The notes below the pieces were generated by a model that was given only the letters and a program-made list of their open reading frames with translations, was not told the DNA's origin and ran no database searches. Shown piece after piece: positions 15,936 to 24,485 of a stretch of DNA of 42,427 nucleotides. The position numbers were made by a program, and so were the translations under genes. This stretch comes from a virus, in IMG/VR virus record IMGVR_UViG_3300012936_000040, positions 1-42,427 of that record. The stretch is one strand, 5' to 3'. Positions within the stretch are counted from its first letter, which is position 1, and each line of letters opens with the position of its first letter.

Positions 15936-16202
15936 ATGTATATTCTTACTTTAACTGGTCAACCTGAGCAGGTCTTTTCTCTCAACAATATTGACGACAT
16001 TCAGGTTGTTCCTATGTTTGAGGAAGAAGAGGATGCTGAGCGTTATGTATATTTGGTAGATGAATTAGCAGATCCTATGGCTCCTGAATTGGATGTGGTA
16101 GAGATCGACGGAGATGCTATAATTACTGTATGTGAGTCACAGGGACACGAGTATATTGTGTTCTCTAAAGACGATTTGATAATTCCACCTCGTGTTTTAT
16201 GA
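15936..16202 (+). CDS. Hypothetical protein between gp47 and gp46 (88 aa)
   Basis: An 88-residue acidic protein with alternating strands (MYILTLTGQPEQVFSL, YVYLVDEL, EIDGDAIITVCESQGHEYIVFSKDD). It ends in an ATGA junction with gp46, so it is made with the nuclease complex. The motif-free sequence does not reveal a function. Its fixed position between the two subunits suggests an accessory role. Confidence 0.72.
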   Translation: MYILTLTGQPEQVFSLNNIDDIQVVPMFEEEEDAERYVYLVDELADPMAPELDVVEIDGDAIITVCESQGHEYIVFSKDDLIIPPRVL

Positions 16203-17914
16203 TTACGTTTAAAAAAGTTCGTTGGAAAAACTTCTTGAGCACGGGTAACACCTTCTCAGAAGTGAACTTAACTAGTGCAAAAACAAATCTAATCGTTGGA
16301 ACTAACGGAGCAGGTAAGAGCACCATTTTGGATGCTCTTACTTTTTCTTTGTTTGGAAAACCTTTCCGTAAGATTAGCAAAGGATCTTTGGTCAATAGTA
16401 TCAATGAAAAGGATACTATTGTTGAGGTTGAATTTAGTATTGGTAAGAATGAGTATCATGTGTTGCGTGGTATCAAACCAAACAAGTTTGAGATTACTGT
16501 AAACGGACAGTTGTGGAATCAAGAAGCTTCCGTTGCAGATCAACAAAAGAATTTTGAACAGAATGTTTTGAAGATGAACTTCAAATCATTTACTCAAGTT
16601 GTTATCTTGGGTGCCTCTACGTTTGTTCCCTTCATGCGAATGCCCTTAGGGCAACGAAGGGAAATCATTGAAGACATTCTAGACATTCAGATCTTCTCTA
16701 CGATGAATGATAATCTGAAAGGTAAGGTCAAAATCAACAGTGAAGAACTTAGAGAAGTTGATTACTCTTTGGAAGTAGTGAAGAATAAAATTGCTCTCCA
16801 AAAAGAACACATGATGAATTTGGAGAAGCGAGACAAGGAAGAGATTGACAGAAAGCGAGCAAAAATTGCTGAATATCAGCAAAAGGAAACTGATAATAGC
16901 ACTATTGTTGCAAACATAACACAACAAATCGAAAAACTTAATAAAGATATGCAGGACTATCAAGAGTCCAGTGCAAAACTTAGTAAGTTAAACACATACT
17001 TGATTAAGTTAACACATAAGTTGAACACATGTAAGAAAGAACATGAGTTCTTTGAAGACAATCATGTGTGTCCTGTGTGTACACAAGATCTAGCAGATGA
17101 CTTCAGAAAAGAAAAGATTGCTAGTGGTAAAAATAAAGTTAATGAGATGACTATTGGGTGGAATGATCTCAATACTGCTATCGAACAAGAAGAAAATAGG
17201 TTTGCGAAATTTACTGAACTATCTACAGAAGTAAACGAACTCAACACTAGTCTCAATCAAACTAACTACGAGATTACTTCTATTAGAAAAACTATCAATG
17301 ATATCAATCAAGAGATTGATGATCTGACTAAAGACAATGCTGATGCGAAAGCAGAGTATGAAACACTGAAGTCTCTTGTAGGAGAGAAGAAAGAGTTAGC
17401 ATCTCAGTTAGAGGAATGTAGAAAAGATAAAGATACATTAAGTGTTGCATCTAAACTTCTCAAAGACAGTGGTATTAAAACTAGAATTATCAAGACCTAT
17501 CTTCCTACGATGAATAAGATGATTGGTCATTATCTTCAGAGTATGGAGTTTTATGTAAACTTTACTCTCGATGAGAACTTTGAAGAAACAATTAAATCTA
17601 GATACCGTGATGTTTTTTCGTATGAGTCTTTCAGTGAAGGAGAAAAAGCTCGTATTGATATCGCTCTGTTGCTTACTTGGCGTTCTATTGCTAAGCTCAA
17701 GAATTCTGTGGATACTAACCTCTTGATTCTGGACGAGATCTTTGATGGATCTCTTGACCAATCTGGTAGTTCTGAGTTAAGCTGGATCTTAAGAAACTTT
17801 GATGATCGAACTAATGTATTCGTAATCTCTCATAAAGAGTCTATGAATGATAAGTTTGAGAGAACAATCATTGTAGAGAAACCAAAGAACTACAGTACGC
17901 TCCATGAATATTGA
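16199..17914 (+). CDS. gp46: Recombination ATPase subunit (Rad50-like)
   Basis: SMC-family ATPase partner of gp47. It has 571 residues (T4: 560). Walker A is GTNGAGKS at 34-41. Long coiled coils flank a zinc hook CPVC (Cys291-Cys294). The ABC signature FSEGEK starts at 478, and Walker B LLILDEIFDG lies near 508-517. ATP-dependent clamping of DNA and DNA-end resection are the known roles of the family. The stop overlaps the next gene by 11 bases. Confidence 0.95.
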   Translation: MITFKKVRWKNFLSTGNTFSEVNLTSAKTNLIVGTNGAGKSTILDALTFSLFGKPFRKISKGSLVNSINEKDTIVEVEFSIGKNEYHVLRGIKPNKFEITVNGQLWNQEASVADQQKNFEQNVLKMNFKSFTQVVILGASTFVPFMRMPLGQRREIIEDILDIQIFSTMNDNLKGKVKINSEELREVDYSLEVVKNKIALQKEHMMNLEKRDKEEIDRKRAKIAEYQQKETDNSTIVANITQQIEKLNKDMQDYQESSAKLSKLNTYLIKLTHKLNTCKKEHEFFEDNHVCPVCTQDLADDFRKEKIASGKNKVNEMTIGWNDLNTAIEQEENRFAKFTELSTEVNELNTSLNQTNYEITSIRKTINDINQEIDDLTKDNADAKAEYETLKSLVGEKKELASQLEECRKDKDTLSVASKLLKDSGIKTRIIKTYLPTMNKMIGHYLQSMEFYVNFTLDENFEETIKSRYRDVFSYESFSEGEKARIDIALLLTWRSIAKLKNSVDTNLLILDEIFDGSLDQSGSSELSWILRNFDDRTNVFVISHKESMNDKFERTIIVEKPKNYSTLHEY

Positions 17915-18536
17915 TTTTACTCCATTCTTCTCATCGGGGTATGTGCATACAGAATTATCACCAGAAGTTAGAGAAGAAATTAATGAGTTAATTTGGACCG
18001 CAGATAGAAAACAGAAGATGAGACTTTCTGGTGTGCAGACAGATAACTGGATGCTACCAAACGCACGAGATCTTCTTTCACCTATAGTTTCAGAACTAGT
18101 AGAATCTTACAAAGTTACACATAAAGAATTGACTGATGAGTATGAACAAGAAGTTCAAAAAACAATCAGACCTAGGTATAATTTTGATTCATATACTGTA
18201 GATGTTCCGTGGGTTAATATTACTGAAAGGTATATGTACAACCCACCACATAATCACCAGGGTGTTTATAGTTGGGTTATCTTCCATGATATTCCATACT
18301 CACTAGAAGAAGAAAGAAAGGATTATAGGATTTCGATGTCCAATCAACCATACCCAGGATGTTTTTACTTTGTGCATCCTACACATTCTGGACATACATA
18401 TATTCAAAATATTGAGATTGATTATCGGTCTAATGGACATATGATATTATTCCCAGCAAGGATCTATCACGGAGTACATCCATATTATTCGACTGATAAA
18501 ACTAGAATTAGTTTAGCAGGCAATGTGACGCTTTAG
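17904..18536 (+). CDS. 2OG-Fe(II) oxygenase-like protein
   Basis: A 210-residue protein. The C-terminal half has a cupin-like pattern: NPPHNHQGVYSWVIFHDIPY, then PTHSGH, then LFPARIYHGVHPYY with TRISLAGN. Candidate metal ligands are the histidines in PHNHQG and the distal YHGVHP; the Arg in TRISLAGN could bind the 2-oxoglutarate carboxylate. This layout matches the oxygenase-like proteins abundant in cyanophages. The substrate is unknown. It begins inside the end of gp46 and is followed by a terminator. Confidence 0.68.
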   Translation: MNIDFTPFFSSGYVHTELSPEVREEINELIWTADRKQKMRLSGVQTDNWMLPNARDLLSPIVSELVESYKVTHKELTDEYEQEVQKTIRPRYNFDSYTVDVPWVNITERYMYNPPHNHQGVYSWVIFHDIPYSLEEERKDYRISMSNQPYPGCFYFVHPTHSGHTYIQNIEIDYRSNGHMILFPARIYHGVHPYYSTDKTRISLAGNVTL

Positions 18537-18543
18537 AAACTGG

Positions 18544-18573
18544 TCCGACTGGGGTTCACCTAGTCGGATCTTT
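18544..18573 (+). terminator. Rho-independent terminator after the oxygenase-like gene
   Basis: The stem tccgactggg / cctagtcgga (18544-18553 and 18559-18568, one G-U pair) has a 5-base loop, followed by tcttt. The short T-tract makes it moderate in strength. The next promoter's -10 box begins 4 bases further on. Confidence 0.7.
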
Positions 18574-18576
18574 GTG

Positions 18577-18605
18577 TATCATATATGCATAACAAACAAC
18601 ACGTC
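18577..18605 (+). promoter_or_regulatory. -10 box and SD-less leader of the VWA gene
   Basis: A -10-like tatcat at 18577-18582 lies exactly 29 bases before ATG 18606, followed by an A/C-rich leader without Shine-Dalgarno. The cobS gene has the same arrangement (tatact, 29 bases before its ATG), and 11 of the first 14 bases match. No good -35 box is visible; its expected place falls inside the terminator hairpin. Confidence 0.5.
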
Positions 18606-20744
18606 ATGCATACCCAAGAAATCAAAGGCAACCTCGCTCGTCTCCTTGCTACCGAGAATCTTATCGTAGAGCATCGCAAGACTCCTACAGCATCCTTTGA
18701 CGTGGATCGTCGTGTGCTTACCCTTCCCATGTGGGACAATGCTTCTGGTGTTGTGTACGACATGCTTGTCGGTCATGAGGTAGGTCATGCTCTCTTCACT
18801 CCTAATGAAGACTGGCGTGATGTTGCAGACTGCCCTAAAGACTTTGTGAACGTCATTGAAGATGCTCGCATCGAGAAACTGATGAAGCGTAAGTTCCCTG
18901 GTCTTCGTAAGTCTTTCAATGGTGGTTACAAGGAACTGAATGATAAGGACTTTTTTGCTATTGCTGATCAAGATATCAGCAAGTTCAGTCTGATTGACCG
19001 TATCAACCTGCATTTCAAGATTGGTGCTAGTGCAATGATCCCCTTCTCTATTGAGGAGCAGGTGTTTGTTGCTCGCACTGATGTTGCTGAGACCTTTGAA
19101 GAAGTGCTGCAGATTGCTGTTGATGTACATAACTTTAGCAACAAAGTTGAAACTCCCATGACTCATGAGGAGATGCTTGAGGAAGCAGCTAAGCGTGAAA
19201 ATGAAAGCACCGATGACGAACAACCTGAGCAGCAACAGCAGCAAGAGGGTGAAAGCGATCAGAGTGCAGAAGATATGCCTGCACCCCAGTCTTCTAATGC
19301 TCCAACTCAGCAGCAAAACTGGGATGATGATGAGGAAGAAGAAACTGATGATGTAGATAACATGAGTGAGGGTGGTGATACCTCAAAAACTCAACGTGCT
19401 TTTGATCAAGCATCTGAGGATTTGTCTTCACGTCATAGTAGAAATCCAATTTATGTTGAGATTCCTGAAGCAATTGACCTAGATAATCATGTTGTTGATT
19501 GGACTGTACTTCATAACTGGATTGATTCTCAAGCAGTCGATGTGGAAAATTATGAGTTTGTGGACAACCAATACTATGAGTTCCGTAAGCAATCTCAAAA
19601 GGAGGTAAACTATCTTGTTAAAGAGTTTGAGTGTCGTAAGTCTGCTGACGCTTACGCTCGTGCTAGTCAATCTAAGACTGGTGTGCTTGATACTACAAAG
19701 TTACACACTTATCGTTATAACGAAGATCTCTTCAAAAAAGTAACTGTTCTTCCTGATGGTAAGAATCATGGTTTGCTTTTCCTTCTTGACTGGTCTGGTT
19801 CCATGGCGAATGAGATCCTTGCAACTGTTAAACAAGTTCTGAATTTGACTGCATTTTGTAAGAAAGTTCAGATCCCATTTGAAGTTTATGCATTCACTAA
19901 TGAGTGGTATGCTGCTAAGCGAGCAATGTCTGAAGACCCTGGTGCTGACTTGTCTTACGAGCGCACTGGTGTTAAGAAGAACACTGTACACATTGATCCT
20001 AATCACTTTCACATGATGAACTTTGTTTCATCTCGTTCTAACGCTCGTGAGTATGAGCGTCAGTGTAAGAATCTTTTCCGTGAAGCATGTTGCTACAGGT
20101 ATCATGTTCGTTACAGTGCTACCTTTGGTGTTGGGTTGTCTGGTACTCCTTTGAATGAAGCTATCGTGATGCTTAACTACATCATCCCTGAGTTCAAAAA
20201 ACAGAACGATTTGCAGAAAGTGAATGTCTGTATCTTGACTGATGGTGAAGCACAAGCTGTTGCATATGGTCAGGAGATCTGGCTTGATCACAAAGATGAG
20301 TACAAAGTTACTGCTCGCCGTATTGACTGGTATCAGATTCTCCGTGATCGTAAGACTGGTCGCGTTTATAATGCATTTGATTATGATAATGTTACCAACA
20401 TCTTTATTCAGCAAGTGCGTGATCGTCACCCAGGTGTAAATGTTATTGGTTTCCGTGTTCTTGCTGGTAATCAACTGCAGAATTTCGTTGGTCGTTTTGC
20501 ATCTTTTGAAGGATATTCAAAGATTCAGAAACAATGGAAGAAAGAGAAGTCTGTTGTGATTCCTACACCCAAGGCGTTCACTGCTTTGTACGCTATCTCT
20601 AACAACTCTTTGAGTGAAGATACAGAATTCAAAGTTGAGTGTGGCGCTAAGAAGGGAGAAATCTCTCGCGCATTTAAGAAGATGCTTGGTAGCAAATCCA
20701 CAAACAAGAAACTACTCAGTTCTTTCATTGAGTATGTCGCTTGA
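18606..20744 (+). CDS. CobT-like protein: HEXXH metallopeptidase-like plus VWA domain
   Basis: A 712-residue protein from ATG 18606; ATG 18585 would add seven residues but does not fit the leader shared with cobS. N-terminal HEVGH (57-61) with a downstream VIEDARIE (Glu85/Glu90) resembles a gluzincin zinc site. A central acidic, Gln-rich linker spans about residues 185-265. The C-terminal VWA domain has the MIDAS motif DWSGS (395-399), with GTPLNEA and LTDGEA as further metal-site segments. The layout parallels CobT-type partners of MoxR/CobS AAA ATPases, and such an ATPase is encoded next. It probably works with it as a metal- or protein-remodelling pair; the substrate is unknown. Confidence 0.82.
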   Translation: MHTQEIKGNLARLLATENLIVEHRKTPTASFDVDRRVLTLPMWDNASGVVYDMLVGHEVGHALFTPNEDWRDVADCPKDFVNVIEDARIEKLMKRKFPGLRKSFNGGYKELNDKDFFAIADQDISKFSLIDRINLHFKIGASAMIPFSIEEQVFVARTDVAETFEEVLQIAVDVHNFSNKVETPMTHEEMLEEAAKRENESTDDEQPEQQQQQEGESDQSAEDMPAPQSSNAPTQQQNWDDDEEEETDDVDNMSEGGDTSKTQRAFDQASEDLSSRHSRNPIYVEIPEAIDLDNHVVDWTVLHNWIDSQAVDVENYEFVDNQYYEFRKQSQKEVNYLVKEFECRKSADAYARASQSKTGVLDTTKLHTYRYNEDLFKKVTVLPDGKNHGLLFLLDWSGSMANEILATVKQVLNLTAFCKKVQIPFEVYAFTNEWYAAKRAMSEDPGADLSYERTGVKKNTVHIDPNHFHMMNFVSSRSNAREYERQCKNLFREACCYRYHVRYSATFGVGLSGTPLNEAIVMLNYIIPEFKKQNDLQKVNVCILTDGEAQAVAYGQEIWLDHKDEYKVTARRIDWYQILRDRKTGRVYNAFDYDNVTNIFIQQVRDRHPGVNVIGFRVLAGNQLQNFVGRFASFEGYSKIQKQWKKEKSVVIPTPKAFTALYAISNNSLSEDTEFKVECGAKKGEISRAFKKMLGSKSTNKKLLSSFIEYVA

Positions 20745-20757
20745 CGAACTGTCCACA

Positions 20758-20777
20758 TGGGGTCGCTAGTGACCCCA
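20758..20777 (+). other. Hairpin between the VWA gene and cobS
   Basis: Perfect 7-bp inverted repeat tggggtc/gacccca (20758-20764 and 20771-20777) around gctagt. There is no T-run, so it may be a weak terminator, an mRNA 3' stabiliser, or an element overlapping the cobS promoter. Confidence 0.6.
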
Positions 20778-20785
20778 CTAAACCC

Positions 20786-20814
20786 TATACTATATTCATC
20801 AACACAAAACACAC
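20786..20814 (+). promoter_or_regulatory. -10 box and SD-less leader of cobS
   Basis: tatact at 20786-20791 lies 29 bases before the cobS ATG. The leader (tcaacacaaaacacac) is nearly free of G and T and has no Shine-Dalgarno. Its match to the VWA gene leader at 18577 suggests co-regulation of the pair. Confidence 0.55.
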
Positions 20815-21912
20815 ATGCCTTTCGCTCCCGTTCCCGTTTCAACTCAAGATCTCGTTTCTTACCTTACCGACAACTGCGGTACTGAGGTAAATACGAAGCA
20901 ACTGTTTGAAGCGTCCGAGCACTTCAACTGCTCTCTCGCTACTGTAAAGAAGCGTCTTAAGGATTACAAACGCGGCATCGGCAAGTGGGACTTGACCGTT
21001 CAGGAACGCCTTGAGAAATCTCTTGCTGCTCCTGCCGCGATGCCTGCTATTGAGCAGAACCTTATTCCATCTAAAGATCCTAATTATGTTCCCTTCGGAA
21101 ACTACAGCGACATCAAGAAGATTCTTCAGTCTCGTATCTTCTATCCTACTTTTATCACTGGTCTCTCAGGAAACGGTAAAACTTTCTCTGTTGAGCAAGC
21201 ATGTGCTGCTCTAAATAGGGAGTTGATTCGTGTGAATATCACCATTGAAACTGACGAGGATGATCTTATTGGTGGGTTCCGTCTTGTTAATGGCGAAACT
21301 GTGTGGCACAATGGACCTGTCGTCGAAGCTTTGGAGAGGGGAGCTGTACTTCTTCTAGACGAAGTGGATCTCGCCTCTAACAAGATCCTGTGTCTCCAAT
21401 CTATTCTTGAAGGTAAGGGTGTATTCCTGAAGAAAACTGGTCGTTATGTACAACCCAAGGAGGGTTTCAATGTTATTGCAACTGCAAATACTAAGGGTAA
21501 AGGCAGCGATGACGGTCGCTTTATTGGAACCAATGTTCTCAATGAGGCATTCCTTGAGCGTTTTGCGCTGACCTTTGAGCAAGAGTATCCTACCCCTGCT
21601 ACCGAGAGCAAGATCTTGAAGATGGTTGCTACTTCTCTTGCAATTGCTGATGAAGAGTTCTGCACCAACCTTTCTACGTGGGCAGACATCATCCGTCGCA
21701 CTTTCCGTGATGGTGGTGTTGATGAAGTGATCTCCACTCGTCGTCTTGTTCACATCATGCGAGCATTTGCTATCTGGGGTGACCGTATGAAAGCAATCAA
21801 AGTTTGCGTCAATCGTTTCGATGATGAGACTAAGCAATCTTTTATCGAACTCTATGATAAGATTGATGCTGGTGTAGACCTGAACCAAGAGGAGGAGTCT
21901 GAAGATGCATGA
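20815..21912 (+). CDS. cobS: CobS-like MoxR-type AAA+ ATPase
   Basis: A 365-residue AAA+ ATPase. The Walker A motif GLSGNGKT ends at Lys122. Walker B is AVLLLDEVDLAS near 177. Sensor-1-like NVIATANTKGKG is near 220. FIGTNVLNEAFLERF is the region holding the arginine finger. The N-terminal 65 residues look like a winged-helix or CobS N-domain. Cyanophage homologues are generally named cobS after the cobaltochelatase ATPase. In this window it sits beside a VWA protein, as MoxR/CobS ATPases typically do, and no CobN subunit is present. A role in cobalamin synthesis is therefore unproven. Confidence 0.88.
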   Translation: MPFAPVPVSTQDLVSYLTDNCGTEVNTKQLFEASEHFNCSLATVKKRLKDYKRGIGKWDLTVQERLEKSLAAPAAMPAIEQNLIPSKDPNYVPFGNYSDIKKILQSRIFYPTFITGLSGNGKTFSVEQACAALNRELIRVNITIETDEDDLIGGFRLVNGETVWHNGPVVEALERGAVLLLDEVDLASNKILCLQSILEGKGVFLKKTGRYVQPKEGFNVIATANTKGKGSDDGRFIGTNVLNEAFLERFALTFEQEYPTPATESKILKMVATSLAIADEEFCTNLSTWADIIRRTFRDGGVDEVISTRRLVHIMRAFAIWGDRMKAIKVCVNRFDDETKQSFIELYDKIDAGVDLNQEEESEDA

Positions 21913-22075
21913 GCATATTCGCAACATGCTAGGTAGGGTTGTAGCATTGCGGGGCACTCAAGCCCGCACTGCTAAGATCCTTGGTGGCGACGGCATGGAA
22001 CTTTACATGCAATCGATTGACGGAACCGTCTTTAAGTGCTACCATGATAATATTGAGTACATCTATGAACGTTGA
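21905..22075 (+). CDS. Small hypothetical protein, SH3-like (56 aa)
   Basis: A 56-residue ORF that begins within the last codons of cobS. It has a strand pattern typical of a small beta barrel: LGRVVALRGTQARTAKILGGDG, MELYMQSIDGTVFKCY, NIEYIYER. It overlaps the next ORF by 11 bases. Function unknown; called from overlap architecture and coherent sequence. Confidence 0.65.
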   Translation: MHEHIRNMLGRVVALRGTQARTAKILGGDGMELYMQSIDGTVFKCYHDNIEYIYER

Positions 22076-22367
22076 GATGAGTTTCAAATATAATGAAGAT
22101 GCTCTACTCCAAGAGCTACGTGATTACATTGCTGGAACGTACAACCAGCATTACTCCTCAGGTAACGACAGCATTCAAACGCTAGATCTTATTGAGGCAT
22201 GTGGAGACGCTGAAGCATTCTGCAGATCTAATATTCTGAAGTATGCTTCTCGTTATGATCGGAAAGGAACTGCCCGTCGTGATATCGTGAAGATCCTTCA
22301 CTACGGTTTGCTGTTACTGTATTTTTCTGATCAATCCACTAAGCGTGAGGAGTACCCCAATCGATGA
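22065..22367 (+). CDS. DUF3310-like protein
   Basis: About 100 residues from ATG 22065 (ATG 22077 is an alternative). The core IQTLDLIEACGDAEAFCRSNILKYASRYDRKGTARRDIVKILHYGLLLL matches the DUF3310 (SaV-like) family found in many phages, often near nucleotide metabolism genes. The biochemical role is not established. It ends in an ATGA junction with the sliding clamp gene. Confidence 0.72.
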   Translation: MNVEMSFKYNEDALLQELRDYIAGTYNQHYSSGNDSIQTLDLIEACGDAEAFCRSNILKYASRYDRKGTARRDIVKILHYGLLLLYFSDQSTKREEYPNR

Positions 22368-23083
22368 CTATGACCCCTACATCTACGAAGACATTAACTA
22401 TTTCTGAGGAAACGTATCAGATCCTCGTAAACTTCTCGACTATTAATTCTTCGATTGTTTTCAAGAAGGGGAATCTGATTCGTACAATTGCTAACGCAGA
22501 AAATATTCTTGGTGAGTATGTCTCTGAGGAATACATTCCTCAAGACTTTGCTATCTATGATCTCTCTGAGTTTATTTCTGCTATCGGTATTTGTGCGCGA
22601 GATAATTCTCTTCCAACATTGCACTTTGATAACGATGACTATGTGACTATCAAAGGTGGTAATCTTTCTATCAGGTATTACTTCAGTGATCCTCAGATTA
22701 CTTTGAAGGTTGCACCCGAGAAGGAAGTTAAGTTCCCTGGATCAAACATTTCATTCACTATTAATCAAAGTGATCTAAAAAACTTGCGTGATGCTCTCGC
22801 CAAGTTCAACCTTCCCGAAGTTCTATTCAGATCTCGTGATGGTAAAGTTACTGTACATGGTGTTGATACTGAGAATGCAACTAGTAATACATTCTGGATG
22901 GATTTCCCTGGCGGACAATCTACAGGAGATTTTGATCTGACTCTAAACACTGAGAACTTGCGTGTTGCGAGAAACTATGACTATCATGTTAAAGTTTCTG
23001 AGCACTTGCTGAGTGAGTGGGCAGTTGTTGGACCTACTAAAGATTTGCAATTGAAGTATTACATCGCACTGGAGCCTAAATGA
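22364..23083 (+). CDS. gp45: Sliding clamp
   Basis: Trimeric processivity clamp for the polymerase, also an activator of gp55-dependent late transcription. It has 239 residues (T4: 228). LTISEETYQILVNFSTINSSIVFKKGNLIRTI and the C-terminal WAVVGPTKDLQLKYYIALEPK are family hallmarks. The start may be 22364 or the ATG at 22370; the ATGA junction favours the first. It ends in another ATGA junction with gp44. Confidence 0.92.
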   Translation: MTMTPTSTKTLTISEETYQILVNFSTINSSIVFKKGNLIRTIANAENILGEYVSEEYIPQDFAIYDLSEFISAIGICARDNSLPTLHFDNDDYVTIKGGNLSIRYYFSDPQITLKVAPEKEVKFPGSNISFTINQSDLKNLRDALAKFNLPEVLFRSRDGKVTVHGVDTENATSNTFWMDFPGGQSTGDFDLTLNTENLRVARNYDYHVKVSEHLLSEWAVVGPTKDLQLKYYIALEPK

Positions 23084-24045
23084 AGAGAGATTTTCTCTGG
23101 GTGGAGAAATACCGCCCAACTAAAATTGATGAATGCATTCTCCCTGAAGGATCTAAGAAATCCTTTCAGGGTTTTCTTGACCAGGGAGAGATTCCTAACC
23201 TGCTTCTAAGCGGTCCTGCTGGTGTTGGAAAGACAACGGTTGCTCGTGCCCTCTGTGATCAGTTAGGCGCTTCCTACCTGCTTATAAACGGGTCTGACGA
23301 GGGTCGTTCTATCGATACCATCCGAAACAAGGTCAAACAGTTTGCTACTAGCATCTCACTGACCTCTAGCGCTGCCCACAAGGTGGTTATTCTGGACGAG
23401 GCAGACAACATGACCTATGACGTTCAGATGATCCTTAGAGCGTCCATTGAGGAGTATCACAGCAACTGTAGGTTTATCTTTACTTGTAACTTCATCAACA
23501 AACTGATTGATCCTATCAAGTCACGTTGCACTGTTGTTGATTTTACGATCAAACCTTCTCACAAAGAGAAACTGCAGGAGCAGTTCTTCTATCGCATCCG
23601 TGATATCCTCACAAAGGAAGAGATCAAGTATGAAGATAAGATCATCGCCAAACTTATCAGGAGATACTATCCAGACTGGCGTCGTCTTCTGAATGAAGCA
23701 CAAAGGTTTGCATCTTCAGGTGAGATTGATGCAGGCATTCTTGTAGATATTGCAGACATCAATATCGATGATTTGATTAGAGCGATGAAAGATCGTAACT
23801 ATTCTACAGTCAAGAACTGGGTTACCCAGAACATGGATCATGATCCCTATATGGTGATGCGAAAGATCTATGATGTTCTGTACAAACATGCTAGCAATGC
23901 TAGTATCCCTAACTGTGTACTGATTATTGCAAAGTATCAGTATCAAATTCAATTTGTCGCAGACCAAGAGATTAATACTCTTGCCTGCCTTACGGAGATT
24001 ATGCTAGATGGAGTTGAGTGGAAGTCTAATGCAAGTACCAAGTAA
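23080..24045 (+). CDS. gp44: Clamp loader ATPase subunit
   Basis: AAA+ subunit that opens and loads gp45. It has 321 residues (T4: 319). Walker A is GPAGVGKT (45-52), the DEAD box is at 106-109, and SRC is at 148-150 as the arginine finger. The N-terminal WVEKYRPTKIDECILP is the family signature. The stop overlaps the next small gene by 17 bases. The small subunit gp62 is encoded 1.45 kb downstream, separated by Dam and small genes. Confidence 0.95.
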   Translation: MKRDFLWVEKYRPTKIDECILPEGSKKSFQGFLDQGEIPNLLLSGPAGVGKTTVARALCDQLGASYLLINGSDEGRSIDTIRNKVKQFATSISLTSSAAHKVVILDEADNMTYDVQMILRASIEEYHSNCRFIFTCNFINKLIDPIKSRCTVVDFTIKPSHKEKLQEQFFYRIRDILTKEEIKYEDKIIAKLIRRYYPDWRRLLNEAQRFASSGEIDAGILVDIADINIDDLIRAMKDRNYSTVKNWVTQNMDHDPYMVMRKIYDVLYKHASNASIPNCVLIIAKYQYQIQFVADQEINTLACLTEIMLDGVEWKSNASTK

Positions 24046-24244
24046 TACTGAACTGATTCATTACAAGATTCAGGCAGCGATGCGTGAGCATCATTTTAAT
24101 GAAGACCAAATGAAGTATCTAGGAGAACGAGATGGAGAACACTGGTATCGAATCGGAGGAGAACATGAAGTCCCCGTTTCAGCTCTTGAAGAGTTCGAGT
24201 TTCTCGGGGAAGTTGACCCCACCGAGGAAGAAAACAACACCTAA
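24029..24244 (+). CDS. Small hypothetical protein (71 aa)
   Basis: A 71-residue acidic protein starting within the end of gp44. Sequence MKYLGERDGEHWYRIGGEHEVPVSALEEFEFLGEVDP suggests a small beta domain. It overlaps the following ORF by 80 bases in another frame. No function is known. Confidence 0.62.
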   Translation: MQVPSNTELIHYKIQAAMREHHFNEDQMKYLGERDGEHWYRIGGEHEVPVSALEEFEFLGEVDPTEEENNT

Positions 24245-24485
24245 AAATGTAAAGGAAGCTCATGAAGCTCTTTTTCATGCTACAATGAACTTGCCTGAAG
24301 CTGCAGCACATTGCGGCATGACTCAAAAGGAGTTAAAAATGACCTTCTTTGAATACCTTAAGTACAATGAGCCAAACTTTGAAGTCACTAAAGACACCTC
24401 TTCGCTACCCAGGGGGCAAAAGCAGGGCGCTAGCAAACCTGTTCCGATTCCTCCCCGACCTTTCCCAGGTAACGGAGTATCGTGA
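24165..24485 (+). CDS. Helix-turn-helix-like hypothetical protein (106 aa)
   Basis: A 106-residue ORF from ATG 24165, which has a strong SD (ggaggagaac). The conserved-looking core VKEAHEALFHATMNLPEAAAHCGMTQKELKMTFFEYLKY resembles a helix-turn-helix (LPEAAAHCGMTQKELK). The last 39 codons lie inside the dam gene in another frame and are Pro/Arg-rich, so they probably form a tail created by overlap. Function unknown; weak DNA-binding potential. Confidence 0.66.
   Translation: MKSPFQLLKSSSFSGKLTPPRKKTTPKNVKEAHEALFHATMNLPEAAAHCGMTQKELKMTFFEYLKYNEPNFEVTKDTSSLPRGQKQGASKPVPIPPRPFPGNGVS

Noticed and set aside
18585-18605. Upstream ATG for the VWA protein
   Set aside because: It sits within the region matching the cobS promoter-leader; the 29-base spacing fits ATG 18606.
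18579-19316. 245-codon minus-strand ORF opposite the VWA gene
   Set aside because: Antisense of the well-supported VWA gene; composition is Leu/Phe/Ile-rich shadow, and no other minus-strand gene exists in the window.
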